Made by a program: the position numbers and the translations under genes
The notes under the pieces: generated by a model
Seen by the model: the letters and a program-made list of their open reading frames with translations, nothing else
What the model was told of the DNA's origin: nothing
Database searches by the model: none
Shown here: positions 49,123 to 58,198 of the stretch, piece by piece
Layout of the letters: every line of letters starts with the position of its first letter
How positions within the stretch are numbered: position 1 is the first letter of the stretch
Assembly (NCBI RefSeq): GCF_018336935.1
Contig: NZ_CP068771.1
Coordinates: forward strand, 3,410,001 to 3,474,000
Source: Serratia plymuthica
GTDB lineage: Bacteria; Pseudomonadota; Gammaproteobacteria; Enterobacterales; Enterobacteriaceae
Direction of reading: 5' to 3'
DNA length: 64,000 nucleotides

Positions 49123-49743
49123 ATGAGTTATTCACTGCCATCCCTGCCGTACGCCTACGACGCACTGGAACCGCATTTCGACAAGCAGACGATGGAAATC
49201 CATCACACCAAACACCACCAGACTTACGTCAACAACGCGAACACCGTGCTGGAAGCGTACCCTGAGCTGGCTTCGCTGAGCGTTGAAGCGCTGATCCAGG
49301 ATCTGGATAAAGTGCCTGCCGACAAGCGCACTTTCATGCGTAACAACGCCGGTGGCCACGCTAACCACAGCCTGTTCTGGAAAGGCCTGAAAATCGGCAC
49401 CACGCTGGGTGGCGATTTGAAAGCCGCTATCGAGCGCGATTTCGGCAGCGTCGAGAAATTCCAGGAAGAGTTCGAGAAAGCCGCAGCGACCCGCTTCGGT
49501 TCAGGTTGGGCCTGGCTGGTGCTGAAAGGCGACAAACTGGCCGTGGTATCTACCGCTAACCAGGACAGCCCGCTGATGGGCGAAGCCGTTGCCGGCGTTT
49601 CAGGCTTCCCAATCATTGGCCTGGACGTGTGGGAACACGCTTACTACCTGAAATATCAGAACAAACGCCCAGACTACATCAAAGCGTTCTGGAACGTGGT
49701 TAACTGGGACGAAGCGGCAGCACGCTTCGCTGCGAAGAAGTAA
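49123..49743 (+). CDS. sodA: superoxide dismutase [Mn]
   Basis: A 206-residue cytosolic enzyme beginning [20 protein letters not shown]. Metal ligands: His27 ([12 protein letters not shown]), His82 region ([13 protein letters not shown]), and [12 protein letters not shown] (Asp and His). [10 protein letters not shown] with the later [10 protein letters not shown] favours Mn over Fe specificity. ATG 49123 follows GGAGATGATGATT. It is monocistronic with a terminator and an upstream Fur box. Confidence 0.98.
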   Translation: MSYSLPSLPYAYDALEPHFDKQTMEIHHTKHHQTYVNNANTVLEAYPELASLSVEALIQDLDKVPADKRTFMRNNAGGHANHSLFWKGLKIGTTLGGDLKAAIERDFGSVEKFQEEFEKAAATRFGSGWAWLVLKGDKLAVVSTANQDSPLMGEAVAGVSGFPIIGLDVWEHAYYLKYQNKRPDYIKAFWNVVNWDEAAARFAAKK

Positions 49744-49762
49744 TTCGCCCCCGGCACTGATG

Positions 49763-49789
49763 ATGCCCGCGTGAAGCGGGCATTTTTTT
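49763..49789 (+). terminator. sodA terminator
   Basis: ATGCCCGCGTGAAGCGGGCAT followed by TTTTTT; a classic intrinsic terminator 20 nt after the stop. Confidence 0.95.
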
Positions 49790-49867
49790 GCCCAAAATCC
49801 GCTAAAGTTTGACCGCCCTTTGCCGATGGTTTGTTCAATAGACGTTCGCCCGCAAAGGAAAAATAAT

Positions 49868-51793
49868 ATGGCGGCATGGCAAACACTGGCAGGAAAGTTC
49901 GTTCATCTCACCGTGGGTAAAAAACTCGGCCTCGGGTTTGGTCTGATGCTGCTGCTGACGGCGATCATCGCCGGTACCGGCGCGCAATATCTGCATATCA
50001 TCGAATCCCGCGCCGACCGCATCGATTTCAGCAACCGGCTGAATGACGAAATCAATCAGGCCAAATATAACCGCGCGCTGTTCGGCCAGACCTACCGGCC
50101 GGAGTACCTGAAAAATAACCGCGCCAATATCGAAAACGCGGTGCAGTTGATCAACCAGGGCCAGGCGTTGGACTGGGATGCCCAAAACCGGCAAGACCTG
50201 CAGCGGCTGATGGTATTGATCGGCGAATACCAGCAACAGCAAAACGCCTTCGAAAAGGCGGTGGCGGCAAAAGACGCGGTACGCCAAAGCTGGAACATGT
50301 CGGAAGTGCAAGACAGCCTGAATCAGGTAGAGCGCCAACTGACCAATGGCGAGCTGCAACTGGCTTTTGTTCAGTTGAATCAGAAGCTGACCCTGGTGCG
50401 CTACGGTGCGCGCGGCCTGTTGCTCAGCCTGAACCGCGAATCTGAAGCGCCGCTGATAACGGCGATTGATGACGCACGCAGCACGGCAAACGCACTCAGC
50501 CGACGGCTCAGCGATGCCCAGCGCCCCCTGCTGCAACCGCTGTTGAGCGCGCTCGACGACTACAAAAACCGCATCGAAGCTTACCTGCCGGCCTACGAAC
50601 AGGAACAGCAGATCAGCCAACGGCTGGGCGACAGCGCTCAGGAGGTCGGTACGCTGGTCAATGCCTTTATGCGGGACGAACTGGCGCAAACCCATAACGA
50701 CATTAATACGGCGCAGCTGCAGATGGGCATCACCACGCTGGTTGCCATTATCGCCGGGTTGCTGATTGCCTGGCGCATCACGCTGCAGATCACCCGGCCG
50801 TTGCGCAGCACGCTGGCGCTGGCGGAACGCATCGCCAACGGCGATCTGCGCCAGGCGCAGACCAGCCCCCGCCGCGACGAGCTGGGCCAATTGCTGAATG
50901 CGGTGGCGGCGATGAGCCAAAACCTGCGCGATATGATCGAAAAAATCCAGATGGGGGTCCGCCAGGTCTCCACCGCCGCGGCGGAGATTGCCGCAGGCAA
51001 CACCGATTTGTCCTCTCGCACCGAACAGCAGGCGGCGGCGGTAGAAGAGACCGCCGCCAGCATGGAGCAACTGACCGCCACGGTGAAGCAGAACGCCGAA
51101 AATGCTCACCACGCCAACCAACTGGCTACCGACGCTTCGCAAACTGCCCAACAGGGCGGCAAGCTGGTGGCGAACGTGGTCAGCACCATGCGCGATATTT
51201 CCAGTAGTTCGCGACGCATCGCCGAAATTACCACCCTGATCAACGGTATTGCTTTCCAGACCAATATTCTGGCGCTCAATGCCGCCGTAGAAGCGGCGCG
51301 CGCCGGCGAACAGGGGCGCGGCTTTTCGGTGGTGGCCAGCGAAGTACGCAATCTGGCGCAACGCAGTGCCCAGGCGGCAAAAGAGATCGAAGGGCTGATC
51401 GCCGAATCGGTCAGCCGGGTGCAAACCGGCACCACCCTGGTGGAGAATACCGGCAGCACCATGGAACAAATTGTCCTGTCGGTGACCCACGTGCGCGACA
51501 TCATGGCGGAGATCGCCGCCGCCTCCGACGAGCAGACGCGCGGCATCGCCCAGATCGGCCAGGCGATTGTCGAAATGGATCACACCACCCAACAGAATGC
51601 CGCACTGGTGGAGGAATCCGCCGCCGCCGCCGACTCGCTGGAAGAGCAGGCTGAAATGCTGCTGCAAAGCGTCTCGGTGTTCCGCCTGGCGGAGCAGCAA
51701 GCCAACGCCGCCGTGGCGAAAACCCGCGCGCCAAAAGCCCCGGCGATTAAAACGCAGTCAGCGGTAGCGCAAGACAACTGGACCACGTTCTGA
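49868..51793 (+). CDS. methyl-accepting chemotaxis protein
   Basis: A 641-residue chemoreceptor. First transmembrane helix near 20-40 ([20 protein letters not shown]), a periplasmic helical domain rich in Gln and coiled-coil repeats (about 45-290), second helix near 295-315 ([15 protein letters not shown]), HAMP (315-370) and the signalling hairpin with its conserved tip ([20 protein letters not shown]). The C-terminus is NWTTF, a CheR/CheB-tethering pentapeptide, so it is a high-abundance type receptor able to assist others. The ligand is unknown. ATG 49868 follows AAAGGAAAA. Confidence 0.94.
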   Translation: MAAWQTLAGKFVHLTVGKKLGLGFGLMLLLTAIIAGTGAQYLHIIESRADRIDFSNRLNDEINQAKYNRALFGQTYRPEYLKNNRANIENAVQLINQGQALDWDAQNRQDLQRLMVLIGEYQQQQNAFEKAVAAKDAVRQSWNMSEVQDSLNQVERQLTNGELQLAFVQLNQKLTLVRYGARGLLLSLNRESEAPLITAIDDARSTANALSRRLSDAQRPLLQPLLSALDDYKNRIEAYLPAYEQEQQISQRLGDSAQEVGTLVNAFMRDELAQTHNDINTAQLQMGITTLVAIIAGLLIAWRITLQITRPLRSTLALAERIANGDLRQAQTSPRRDELGQLLNAVAAMSQNLRDMIEKIQMGVRQVSTAAAEIAAGNTDLSSRTEQQAAAVEETAASMEQLTATVKQNAENAHHANQLATDASQTAQQGGKLVANVVSTMRDISSSSRRIAEITTLINGIAFQTNILALNAAVEAARAGEQGRGFSVVASEVRNLAQRSAQAAKEIEGLIAESVSRVQTGTTLVENTGSTMEQIVLSVTHVRDIMAEIAAASDEQTRGIAQIGQAIVEMDHTTQQNAALVEESAAAADSLEEQAEMLLQSVSVFRLAEQQANAAVAKTRAPKAPAIKTQSAVAQDNWTTF

Positions 51794-51890
51794 TGCATCT
51801 CCCCGCCCGGTTATTTTCGGGCGGGATATCCTGTCCCTCCCGATCAACTCAGGCTATGCTGAACCTCTGACGCAAAGAACGGAGGCGCAT

Positions 51891-52562
51891 ATGCATCACC
51901 CAGAGGTTTATATCGGCACCGTCCAGCCTTATGACGGCGGGCGGCCCAGCGGCATCGCCAAACGCCAGGTGGACGGCGCCATCAAGCTGACCCCGCTCGG
52001 CCTGGAAGGCGACGAGCAGGCGGAAAAAAGCTATCACGGCGGGCCGGACCGCGCGCTGTGCCACTATCCGCGCGAACATTACGCTCACTGGCGCGAGCAG
52101 TTTCCTGCGCAAGCGGAACAGTTCAGCGCGCCGGCCTTCGGCGAGAATATTTCCACCCTGGGGTTGACCGAGCACAACGTGTTTATGGGCGATATCTTCC
52201 GCTGGGGCGAAGCATTGATTCAGGTCACCCAGCCGCGATCTCCCTGCTTCAAGCTCAATTACCACTTCGCCATCGACGACATCTCGGTGCTGATGCAGCA
52301 AAGCGGCCGCTGCGGCTGGCTGTATCGGGTGGTGTCCGCCGGCGTCGTCAGCGGCGATCGTCCGCTGGAGCTGGCGACACGCAACAGCGACATCTCTGTG
52401 GCCGAAGCCATCGGCATCGCCTGGCATATGCCGTTCGATGAAGAGCAGTATCGCCGCCTGCTGGCGGTGGCCGGATTGTCCGCGAGCTGGAGCAAAACCA
52501 TGCTGACGCGCATCACGACGGGCCATATCGAAAACGTTAACCGCCGCCTGTTGGGACGTTGA
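51891..52562 (+). CDS. yiiM: MOSC-domain protein YiiM (6-hydroxyaminopurine reductase)
   Basis: A 223-residue molybdenum-cofactor protein close to E. coli YiiM, which detoxifies N-hydroxylated bases. Key motifs: GLEGDEQAEKSYHGGPDRAL, the QPRSPC segment with the cofactor-binding Cys, and KLNYHF. The C-terminal wing (TRITTGHIENVNRRL) is as in the family. It probably shares electron partners with YcbX-type proteins. Confidence 0.94.
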   Translation: MHHPEVYIGTVQPYDGGRPSGIAKRQVDGAIKLTPLGLEGDEQAEKSYHGGPDRALCHYPREHYAHWREQFPAQAEQFSAPAFGENISTLGLTEHNVFMGDIFRWGEALIQVTQPRSPCFKLNYHFAIDDISVLMQQSGRCGWLYRVVSAGVVSGDRPLELATRNSDISVAEAIGIAWHMPFDEEQYRRLLAVAGLSASWSKTMLTRITTGHIENVNRRLLGR

Positions 52563-52615
52563 AAAAGACCCCGGGTATACTGTTGTGCAACCTCTTTCAG
52601 GCAGGAGCAGAAGCT

Positions 52616-53395
52616 ATGACCACCCCATCTCATTCGATCCACCACGCCGCAGCCGCTGGTTATCAGGCCAATGCCGACCGCTACGTGAAAGGGCGCCCGG
52701 ATTATCCGCCGGAGATCGCCACCTGGCTGCGTGAGGTTATCGGCCTGCATGCCGGCATGACGGTCATCGACCTCGGCGCCGGCACCGGCAAATTCACCCC
52801 GCGCCTGCTGGAAACCGGCGCGCAGGTGATCGCCGTCGAACCGGTCGCGCAAATGCTGGAAAAACTGTCGGCCGCGCTGCCGCAGGTGAAAACGCTGGCG
52901 GGCACCGCCGAGTCGATCCCACTGCCGGACGAATCGGTCGACGCCGTGGTTTGCGCGCAGTCCTTCCACTGGTTCGCTACGCCGCAGGCGCTGGCTGAAA
53001 TTCAGCGTATCCTCAAGCCCGGCGGCAAGCTGGGTCTGGTATGGAACATGCGCGATGCGCGCGTGAGCTGGGTACGCAAGCTGAATCAGATTGTCGACAG
53101 ACACGAAGGCGACGCGCCGCGTTTCTACACCGGCGAATGGCGCAAACTGTTTCCGGTCAAAGGGTTAGAACCGCTGCAGGAGCAGGTGTTTATGTTCGGC
53201 CATCAGGGCGCAGCAGAAGATGTGATTTACAACCGGGTGCGTTCCACCAGCTTTATCGCTGCTTTGCCGCCGCAACAGCAGGAACGGGTGATCGATCAGA
53301 TTCGCCAGTTGGTGGCGGAGGAAGAGGAATTGCAGGGCAAGGAAACCCTGACCGTGCCCTATCAAACCAAGGCGTATTTCACGACCAAGCGATGA
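52616..53395 (+). CDS. class I SAM-dependent methyltransferase
   Basis: About 259 residues. SAM-binding motif I VIDLGAGTGKFTPRLLETG (near 50), acidic residue in VIAVEPV, and motif IV-like VCAQSFHWFATPQAL. It belongs to the UbiE/Tam-like group; HWF suggests a small-molecule rather than a nucleic-acid substrate. ATG 52616 follows AGGAGCAG. It starts 53 nt after yiiM and may be co-transcribed with it. Substrate unknown. Confidence 0.88.
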   Translation: MTTPSHSIHHAAAAGYQANADRYVKGRPDYPPEIATWLREVIGLHAGMTVIDLGAGTGKFTPRLLETGAQVIAVEPVAQMLEKLSAALPQVKTLAGTAESIPLPDESVDAVVCAQSFHWFATPQALAEIQRILKPGGKLGLVWNMRDARVSWVRKLNQIVDRHEGDAPRFYTGEWRKLFPVKGLEPLQEQVFMFGHQGAAEDVIYNRVRSTSFIAALPPQQQERVIDQIRQLVAEEEELQGKETLTVPYQTKAYFTTKR

Positions 53396-53409
53396 AAGCA
53401 AGGTGCCAC

Positions 53410-53607
53410 ATACCCCAAATAATTGGAGTTGCATCCAGGCAGCAAGAGCGTGAGTCCCCAGGAGCTGACTAGAGTCAGTGACTGGGGGGACAAATCTGCC
53501 GGGAGCAGATTTGAACGCTGCTTGCAGCGGCCCCGAAGGGGGAGGCCCACGGATGGGCCGAATAACTGCGCAGCTAACACAGATGCAGCTTCAAGTATGA
53601 CGGGTAT
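53410..53607. repeat. ERIC repeat with internal insertion
   Basis: Left end ATACCCCAAATAATTGGAG and right end TTCAAGTATGACGGGTAT are standard, but the unit is 198 nt instead of about 126. The extra 70-odd nt (about 53489-53560) contain their own inverted repeats: CAAATCTGCC...GGCAGATTTG-like and GGCCCAC-GGAT-GGGCC. ERICs with insertions at this place are known in Yersinia and Serratia relatives. Confidence 0.9.
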
Positions 53608-53613
53608 CGGCGA

Positions 53614-53976
53614 TCAGAAGGCTTTTTTGGCGTAGCCGGTGACCACTTTCAGGCCCATCTCACGGCCCAGTGCGGTCATCGGGTGCACCACGATCAGGCC
53701 GCGCGCGCTTTTCTTCAACGAGCCCATATCCGCCTGCTCTTTCTTGGTGATTTCGCGGCTGAAGGGCAGTTGGCTCAGCTTCTGCGCTTCCGCACTCAGC
53801 TTCTCGACGCGTACGCTTTTCAGGCGTTCGATTTCCGTCGCCAGCTTCTCTTTTTCTTTGGTGTGCTGGGTAATCAGCTCGATATTGCCCTGTTGGATCA
53901 CCGCCGTGTCTTTGTGATTCAGTGCGTCCAGCAGGTCGCTAAGGCGCTTAATCTCTGCCTTTTCTTTCTCTTTCAT
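53614..53976 (-). CDS. yibL: ribosome-associated protein YibL
   Basis: A 120-residue basic, coiled-coil protein, the same length as E. coli Yib[21 protein letters not shown], then [20 protein letters not shown] and [12 protein letters not shown]. coli YibL associates with 50S subunits; its exact role is unclear. In E. coli it follows mtlR; here it is separated from mtlR by the MocR/LysE pair, a local rearrangement. Confidence 0.96.
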   Translation of the reverse strand: MKEKEKAEIKRLSDLLDALNHKDTAVIQQGNIELITQHTKEKEKLATEIERLKSVRVEKLSAEAQKLSQLPFSREITKKEQADMGSLKKSARGLIVVHPMTALGREMGLKVVTGYAKKAF

Positions 53977-54049
53977 GGTTTATGGCCTGTCTGTGCCTGT
54001 ACGGCACGCTAATCAATGATGTCCACATTGTAGCAAAATGCGCACGCAG

Positions 54050-55516
54050 TTACTCGCCTTGCTCGATTCCCGGCGGCAATCCGCTCATCTCACAGGCTTT
54101 CGCCCCCACGCGCGCCAGCGCCTGGGTATAACGTGCATTAAACGGATAGCAGCAAGAGAGCCGCAGCCCGTTGCGGTGGCGGCCGCTGGGGGAATACAGC
54201 GTGCCCGGCGTCAGGCAGATTTGTTCCTCCAGCAACTGATGGAACAGCGCCACGCTGTCGACCCCGCCCGGCAACTCGACCCAGAACACAAAACCGCCCG
54301 CCGGCTGCGTCGCCCGCGTGCCGCGCGGGAAATGGCGGGCAATCAACGCCCGAGCCGCCTCCACCTGGGTGGCGTAGCCTTTACGCAGGTTGCGCAAATG
54401 ATGATCGTAGCCGCCGGTTTCCAGGAACATCGCCAGCGTCTCTGACAGTAGCTGCGATTCCGCCATCGATGACACCGCCTTCAGCTTGCGCAGCGCTTCG
54501 TTGAAACGCCCGCCGGCGATCCAACCGATGCGGAAATCCGGCGCCAGCGTCTTGGTAAAGCTGGAACAGAACAGCACCCAGCCGTCGCGATCGAAAGATT
54601 TCACCGCCGGCGACAGCGCGCCGCCGAACTGAATCTCGGCGTACAGCCCGTCTTCAATCAGCGGCACCTGATGATCGTTCATCAACCGCGCCAGGCGCTT
54701 CTTGGCCGCCAGCGGCATGGTGCAACCCAGCGGATTCTGCACCGTCGGCATGGCGATCACCGCATCCAGCCGCTTCTCATTCAGCAACAGCTCCAGCGCG
54801 TCCAGCGACAGGCCATGCTGCGGATCGGTCGGGATTTCCAGCGCCTTCAGCCCCAGGCTGGCCAGCAACGGCAGCAGATAAAAATAGGTCGGCGATTCCA
54901 GCCCGATACAATCACCCGGCTTGGTGGTCACGCGCAACGCCAGTTGCAGCGCCTCCATGCAGCCGTGGGTCAGGGTGATATCGCCAGGTTCCACCAGCAT
55001 GCCCAACGTCATCGAACGGCGGGCGATCTGCTGGCGCAGCCGCAAACTGCCGGGCGGCAATGCATACTTGCCGATCAGATCGGGCTGGCGACGCAGCAGC
55101 GACGACAGCATCCGCCCCAGCTTGCCGCCGGGATAAAAATCAGGGGTTTGCGGGCAGGCCAGCGACAGGTTGGTGAACGCCGGGTTCTGCTGGGCGGCAA
55201 ACACCGTGTCGATCAACGCCAGCACATCATCGGCCGGCGGTTCTATCCGGCTACTGGGCTGCGAGGCGGCTTTCAACGCCGGCAACGTGCTGCGCACATA
55301 GAAGCCGGACTGCGGCCGCGCTTCGATCAGCCCACGGTCTTCCAACGCGCGGTAGGCCGCCACCACGGTATTGATGCTAACGCTGTGGGTCTGCGCGCAG
55401 CGGCGCACCGAAGGCAAACGGCTGCCGGGCAGCAGCGTACCGCGGCGAATGGCCTGCGCCAGGGTATCCGCCAGTTGCTGATAACGCGTTTCAGGCATTT
55501 CATCCAGCAGGGTCAC
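54050..55516 (-). CDS. MocR-type regulator (GntR HTH - aminotransferase)
   Basis: A 488-residue fusion of a GntR winged helix (about 10-75, RRGTLLPGSRLPSVRRCAQT) and a PLP fold-I aminotransferase-like domain (about 110-475) with the PLP lysine in SSFTKTLAPDFRIGW. MocR proteins sense PLP or an amino compound. It is divergent from a LysE-type exporter with a long palindrome between them, so it very likely controls that exporter. It resembles E. coli YdcR. Confidence 0.93.
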   Translation of the reverse strand: MTLLDEMPETRYQQLADTLAQAIRRGTLLPGSRLPSVRRCAQTHSVSINTVVAAYRALEDRGLIEARPQSGFYVRSTLPALKAASQPSSRIEPPADDVLALIDTVFAAQQNPAFTNLSLACPQTPDFYPGGKLGRMLSSLLRRQPDLIGKYALPPGSLRLRQQIARRSMTLGMLVEPGDITLTHGCMEALQLALRVTTKPGDCIGLESPTYFYLLPLLASLGLKALEIPTDPQHGLSLDALELLLNEKRLDAVIAMPTVQNPLGCTMPLAAKKRLARLMNDHQVPLIEDGLYAEIQFGGALSPAVKSFDRDGWVLFCSSFTKTLAPDFRIGWIAGGRFNEALRKLKAVSSMAESQLLSETLAMFLETGGYDHHLRNLRKGYATQVEAARALIARHFPRGTRATQPAGGFVFWVELPGGVDSVALFHQLLEEQICLTPGTLYSPSGRHRNGLRLSCCYPFNARYTQALARVGAKACEMSGLPPGIEQGE

Positions 55517-55532
55517 AGTTTATCTCCAGAGA

Positions 55533-55568
55533 ATGGGTACAGTTTACATTTTATAAAACTGTACCCAT
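55533..55568. promoter_or_regulatory. palindromic operator between the mocR and lysE genes
   Basis: Arms ATGGGTACAGTTT (55533-55545) and AAACTGTACCCAT (55556-55568) are exact 13-nt inverted repeats around a 10-nt AT-rich spacer. It starts 17 nt upstream of the mocR start codon and 88 nt before the LysE start. Likely the MocR-type protein's binding site. Confidence 0.8.
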
Positions 55569-55655
55569 AACAATAGCGGGTTTCTGGTTCTGTCACCATC
55601 TGTCCGCAGGTTTTATGCTGGTTCCCTTGCTACTGTGCCGTTTAAGGAACCCGTT

Positions 55656-56264
55656 ATGCTGGACTCCGCCTTTATCAGTTATGTCACGGTGATGTCGATC
55701 ACCCCCGGCCCCAACAACCTGCTGCTGGCCTCGTCCGGCGTCAACTTCGGCCTGCGTCGCACCCTGCCGATGGTGTTCGGCATCAGCCTTGGTTGTGGGG
55801 TACAGCTGGCCCTGACCACCAGCCTGCTGGCGCTGGTGCTCAGTTGGGCCGGAGCGATCCGTTTCCCGCTGGCGGTGATTGGCTGCGCCTATTTATTGTG
55901 GTTGTCGTGGAAGCTGTTCCAGGCAACCTCGCCGGATGCCAAACAGCAGGCGCAGCCGATGCGGTTGCTCAACGGCGCGCTGTTCCAGGCGGTGAACCCC
56001 AAAGCCTGGTTGATGGCAATTAACATCGCAATCCTGTTCACCCCGCGCGAAGGGACCAGCCTTGGCCACACGCTAATGCTCGTTGCCGGCTTTGTCGCCT
56101 TGAATATCCCTTGCGTGCTGGTGTGGGCGGCGCTGGGCGATCGCCTGCGCGATGCGCTGCGCGTCACCTGGAAGCTGCGGCTGTTTAACGCGACGATGGC
56201 GGGTTTGATGGCGGTAACGGCGCTGTGGCTGTTATTCGATGAGTGGCGCGCGGCCTTTGCTTAA
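55656..56264 (+). CDS. LysE/RhtB-family amino-acid exporter
   Basis: A 202-residue inner-membrane protein with about six hydrophobic segments and the family opening SYVTVMSITPGPNNLLLASS GVNFG (conserved TPGPNN). NPKAWLMAINIAILFT is the second signature. It is divergent from the MocR-type gene, the usual pairing for inducible amino-acid or amine export. ATG 55656 follows AAGGAACC. Its stop overlaps the convergent mtlR stop by 4 nt. Confidence 0.9.
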   Translation: MLDSAFISYVTVMSITPGPNNLLLASSGVNFGLRRTLPMVFGISLGCGVQLALTTSLLALVLSWAGAIRFPLAVIGCAYLLWLSWKLFQATSPDAKQQAQPMRLLNGALFQAVNPKAWLMAINIAILFTPREGTSLGHTLMLVAGFVALNIPCVLVWAALGDRLRDALRVTWKLRLFNATMAGLMAVTALWLLFDEWRAAFA

Positions 56265-56866
56265 CCGCGGCCGAGAGGAGAAAGCCGGGACGGCTGTTTG
56301 GCGCCGATGCCGGCGATCAGATCGGTAATCGACAGCACCATGGTGGAGCGCACCATCTGCTGGTATCGCTGATGCTGCATGGCGATCAGCGATTCTTCCG
56401 CTTCGCCGGGCTGCAGAAACGTCGGCACCGGCGGCAGCGCGGCCACGCAGTGCAGTTCGCCGAACGGGCCGAGGATTTCATCGTCGACAAAACGGTATTC
56501 AGATCCGTCGTGATTGAGCTCTTCGCGCATCGCCATCAGCAGTTCGGCGTCTTCGTATTCGTGACGCGAGATAACGCCCAGCCCGTACATCAGCTTAAGG
56601 CGCACCGACAGCTCACCCAAGGGGCCGGCGCCGGACAATAGCGGTTCAACGGCATACTTCACCGCATAGTCGTCCTTGCGGAACACCTGCACCACCAGCA
56701 CGTTGAGCGCTTCCGCCAGCAGCTCTACCGCTGCGATCAGAAAACTGCGCACCGTCTTGCCTGCGTTCAGCTTTTCCAGAACCTGGTTTTCAAATGCCTG
56801 TGCTTCTTCCATCGTCGCTTTTCGAATGGCGTGGGAGGGGTGTGCTGTATCGGCCACTAATTTCAT
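56261..56866 (-). CDS. mtlR: mannitol operon repressor MtlR
   Basis: A 201-residue helical protein close to E. coli MtlR (195): QAFENQVLEKLNAGKTVRSF, QVFRKDDYAVKYAVEPLL, DDEILGPFGELHCVAALPP. MtlR lacks a standard DNA-binding motif and acts indirectly as a repressor. It is the last gene of mtlADR, with a dispersed repeat (56900-56961) in the mtlD-mtlR gap. Confidence 0.96.
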   Translation of the reverse strand: MKLVADTAHPSHAIRKATMEEAQAFENQVLEKLNAGKTVRSFLIAAVELLAEALNVLVVQVFRKDDYAVKYAVEPLLSGAGPLGELSVRLKLMYGLGVISRHEYEDAELLMAMREELNHDGSEYRFVDDEILGPFGELHCVAALPPVPTFLQPGEAEESLIAMQHQRYQQMVRSTMVLSITDLIAGIGAKQPSRLSPLGRG

Positions 56867-56899
56867 ACCATAGGCGTTATTGTCGCAGCCAGTTTGCGG

Positions 56900-56961
56900 G
56901 CGGACAGCGCGCAGAACCCGGAGCCTACACGTAGTACGCGAGAAGTTCGAGCACTGCCCAA
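56900..56961. repeat. second dispersed repeat family, copy 2
   Basis: Starts GCGGACAGCGCGC and ends CGAGCACTGCCCAA; the centre CTACACGTAGTACGCG is near-palindromic. It pairs with the copy at 42407-42468. It lies in the transcribed gap between mtlD and mtlR. Confidence 0.75.
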
Positions 56962-56985
56962 CCCTAAAATGGCAAGTAAAATAGC

Positions 56986-58140
56986 CTATTGGCGCTGCAT
57001 GGCGTTATACACAGCAATGGCCTGTTCTACAACCTCACTTTCAACCGGCAGGCCGGAAATTTGCGCCAGAGCCGCTTTTGGCCCCAGTTTAGCCAGCAAC
57101 GCCACCAGCTCTTGCGCCTGCGGATCCTGCTCGCTGCGGTAGCTCATGGCGGCGGCGATGCCCTGGATCAGGTTGGCGTGCGGCAGGCCATATTCCAGCG
57201 TGCCCAGCAGCGGTTTGATCAGGCGGTCACCGGCGCTCAGCTTGCGCAGCGGCTGGCGGCCCACGCGTTCGACATCGTCGTGCAGGTACGGGTTTTCAAA
57301 GCGGCTGAGGATTTTGTCGATGTAAGCGGCGTGCTTGTCGGCGTCAAAGCCGTAGCGTTTGATCAGCACCGCGCCGCTCTCTTCCATCGCGCCTTTCACC
57401 ACGCGGCGGATAGCCGAATCGAGGATAGCATCACGGATGGTCAGCAGACCGGCCTGTTGGCCAAGGTAAGCGGTGATGGCGTGGCCGGTATTGAGCGTAA
57501 ACAGCTTGCGCTCGACAAAGGCCATCAGGTTATCGGTCAGTTCCATACCGGCGATCGCCGGGGGTTGGCCCTTGAACTGGGTCTGATCGACAATCCATTC
57601 GCTGAAGGTTTCTACCGTCACTTCCAGCGGATCGCTGCTGCCCGCTTCCGCCGGCGGCACGATGCGGTCCACCGCCGAATCGACAAAGCCGATATGCTGT
57701 TCGACCCACGCCTGCTCATCTTGCGGCAGCACGTCGAACACGTGTTGTTTTAACTGGCTGGTGCCGCGCACCATATTCTCGCAAGCGATGATGTTCAGCG
57801 GCCGAGTGTTGCCCTGTTGATGGCGCTTGATCAGCCCTTTGGCGACAGTGCCGGCAATTTTAGCCAGGATCTGCGGACCGACGGCGGTAGTCACGATGTC
57901 CGCTTCGGCGATCAGCGCCACCGCCTCTTCGCTGCCGCTGTTAACCGCGCTGACGTTATTCACGCTCTCAACCCGCGCCTGCTCGCCCACGACGTGAACC
58001 TGATAGCCTTTGCGGCTGTTCAGCAGGTCCAGCACGCTTTGGTTAACGTCGGCAAAGGTCAGTTCGGCGTGCGCGTCCGCCAGCAGCTTGCCGATAAAAC
58101 CACGCCCAATATTCCCTGCACCGAAATGTAATGCTTTCAT
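56986..58140 (-). CDS. mtlD: mannitol-1-phosphate 5-dehydrogenase
   Basis: A 384-residue NAD-dependent polyol dehydrogenase making fructose-6-phosphate, collinear with E. coli MtlD. N-terminal NAD motif [20 protein letters not shown] and catalytic segment [18 protein letters not shown] with the conserved Lys. ATG 58140 is set by homology; 48 extra open codons upstream overlap the intergenic gap. Second gene of mtlADR. Confidence 0.97.
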   Translation of the reverse strand: MKALHFGAGNIGRGFIGKLLADAHAELTFADVNQSVLDLLNSRKGYQVHVVGEQARVESVNNVSAVNSGSEEAVALIAEADIVTTAVGPQILAKIAGTVAKGLIKRHQQGNTRPLNIIACENMVRGTSQLKQHVFDVLPQDEQAWVEQHIGFVDSAVDRIVPPAEAGSSDPLEVTVETFSEWIVDQTQFKGQPPAIAGMELTDNLMAFVERKLFTLNTGHAITAYLGQQAGLLTIRDAILDSAIRRVVKGAMEESGAVLIKRYGFDADKHAAYIDKILSRFENPYLHDDVERVGRQPLRKLSAGDRLIKPLLGTLEYGLPHANLIQGIAAAMSYRSEQDPQAQELVALLAKLGPKAALAQISGLPVESEVVEQAIAVYNAMQRQ

Positions 58141-58198
58141 ATTCCTACCTTTCCAATGTCGAAGGGTGCAGCAAGCTGCACCCTTTAAAATGATTCTG

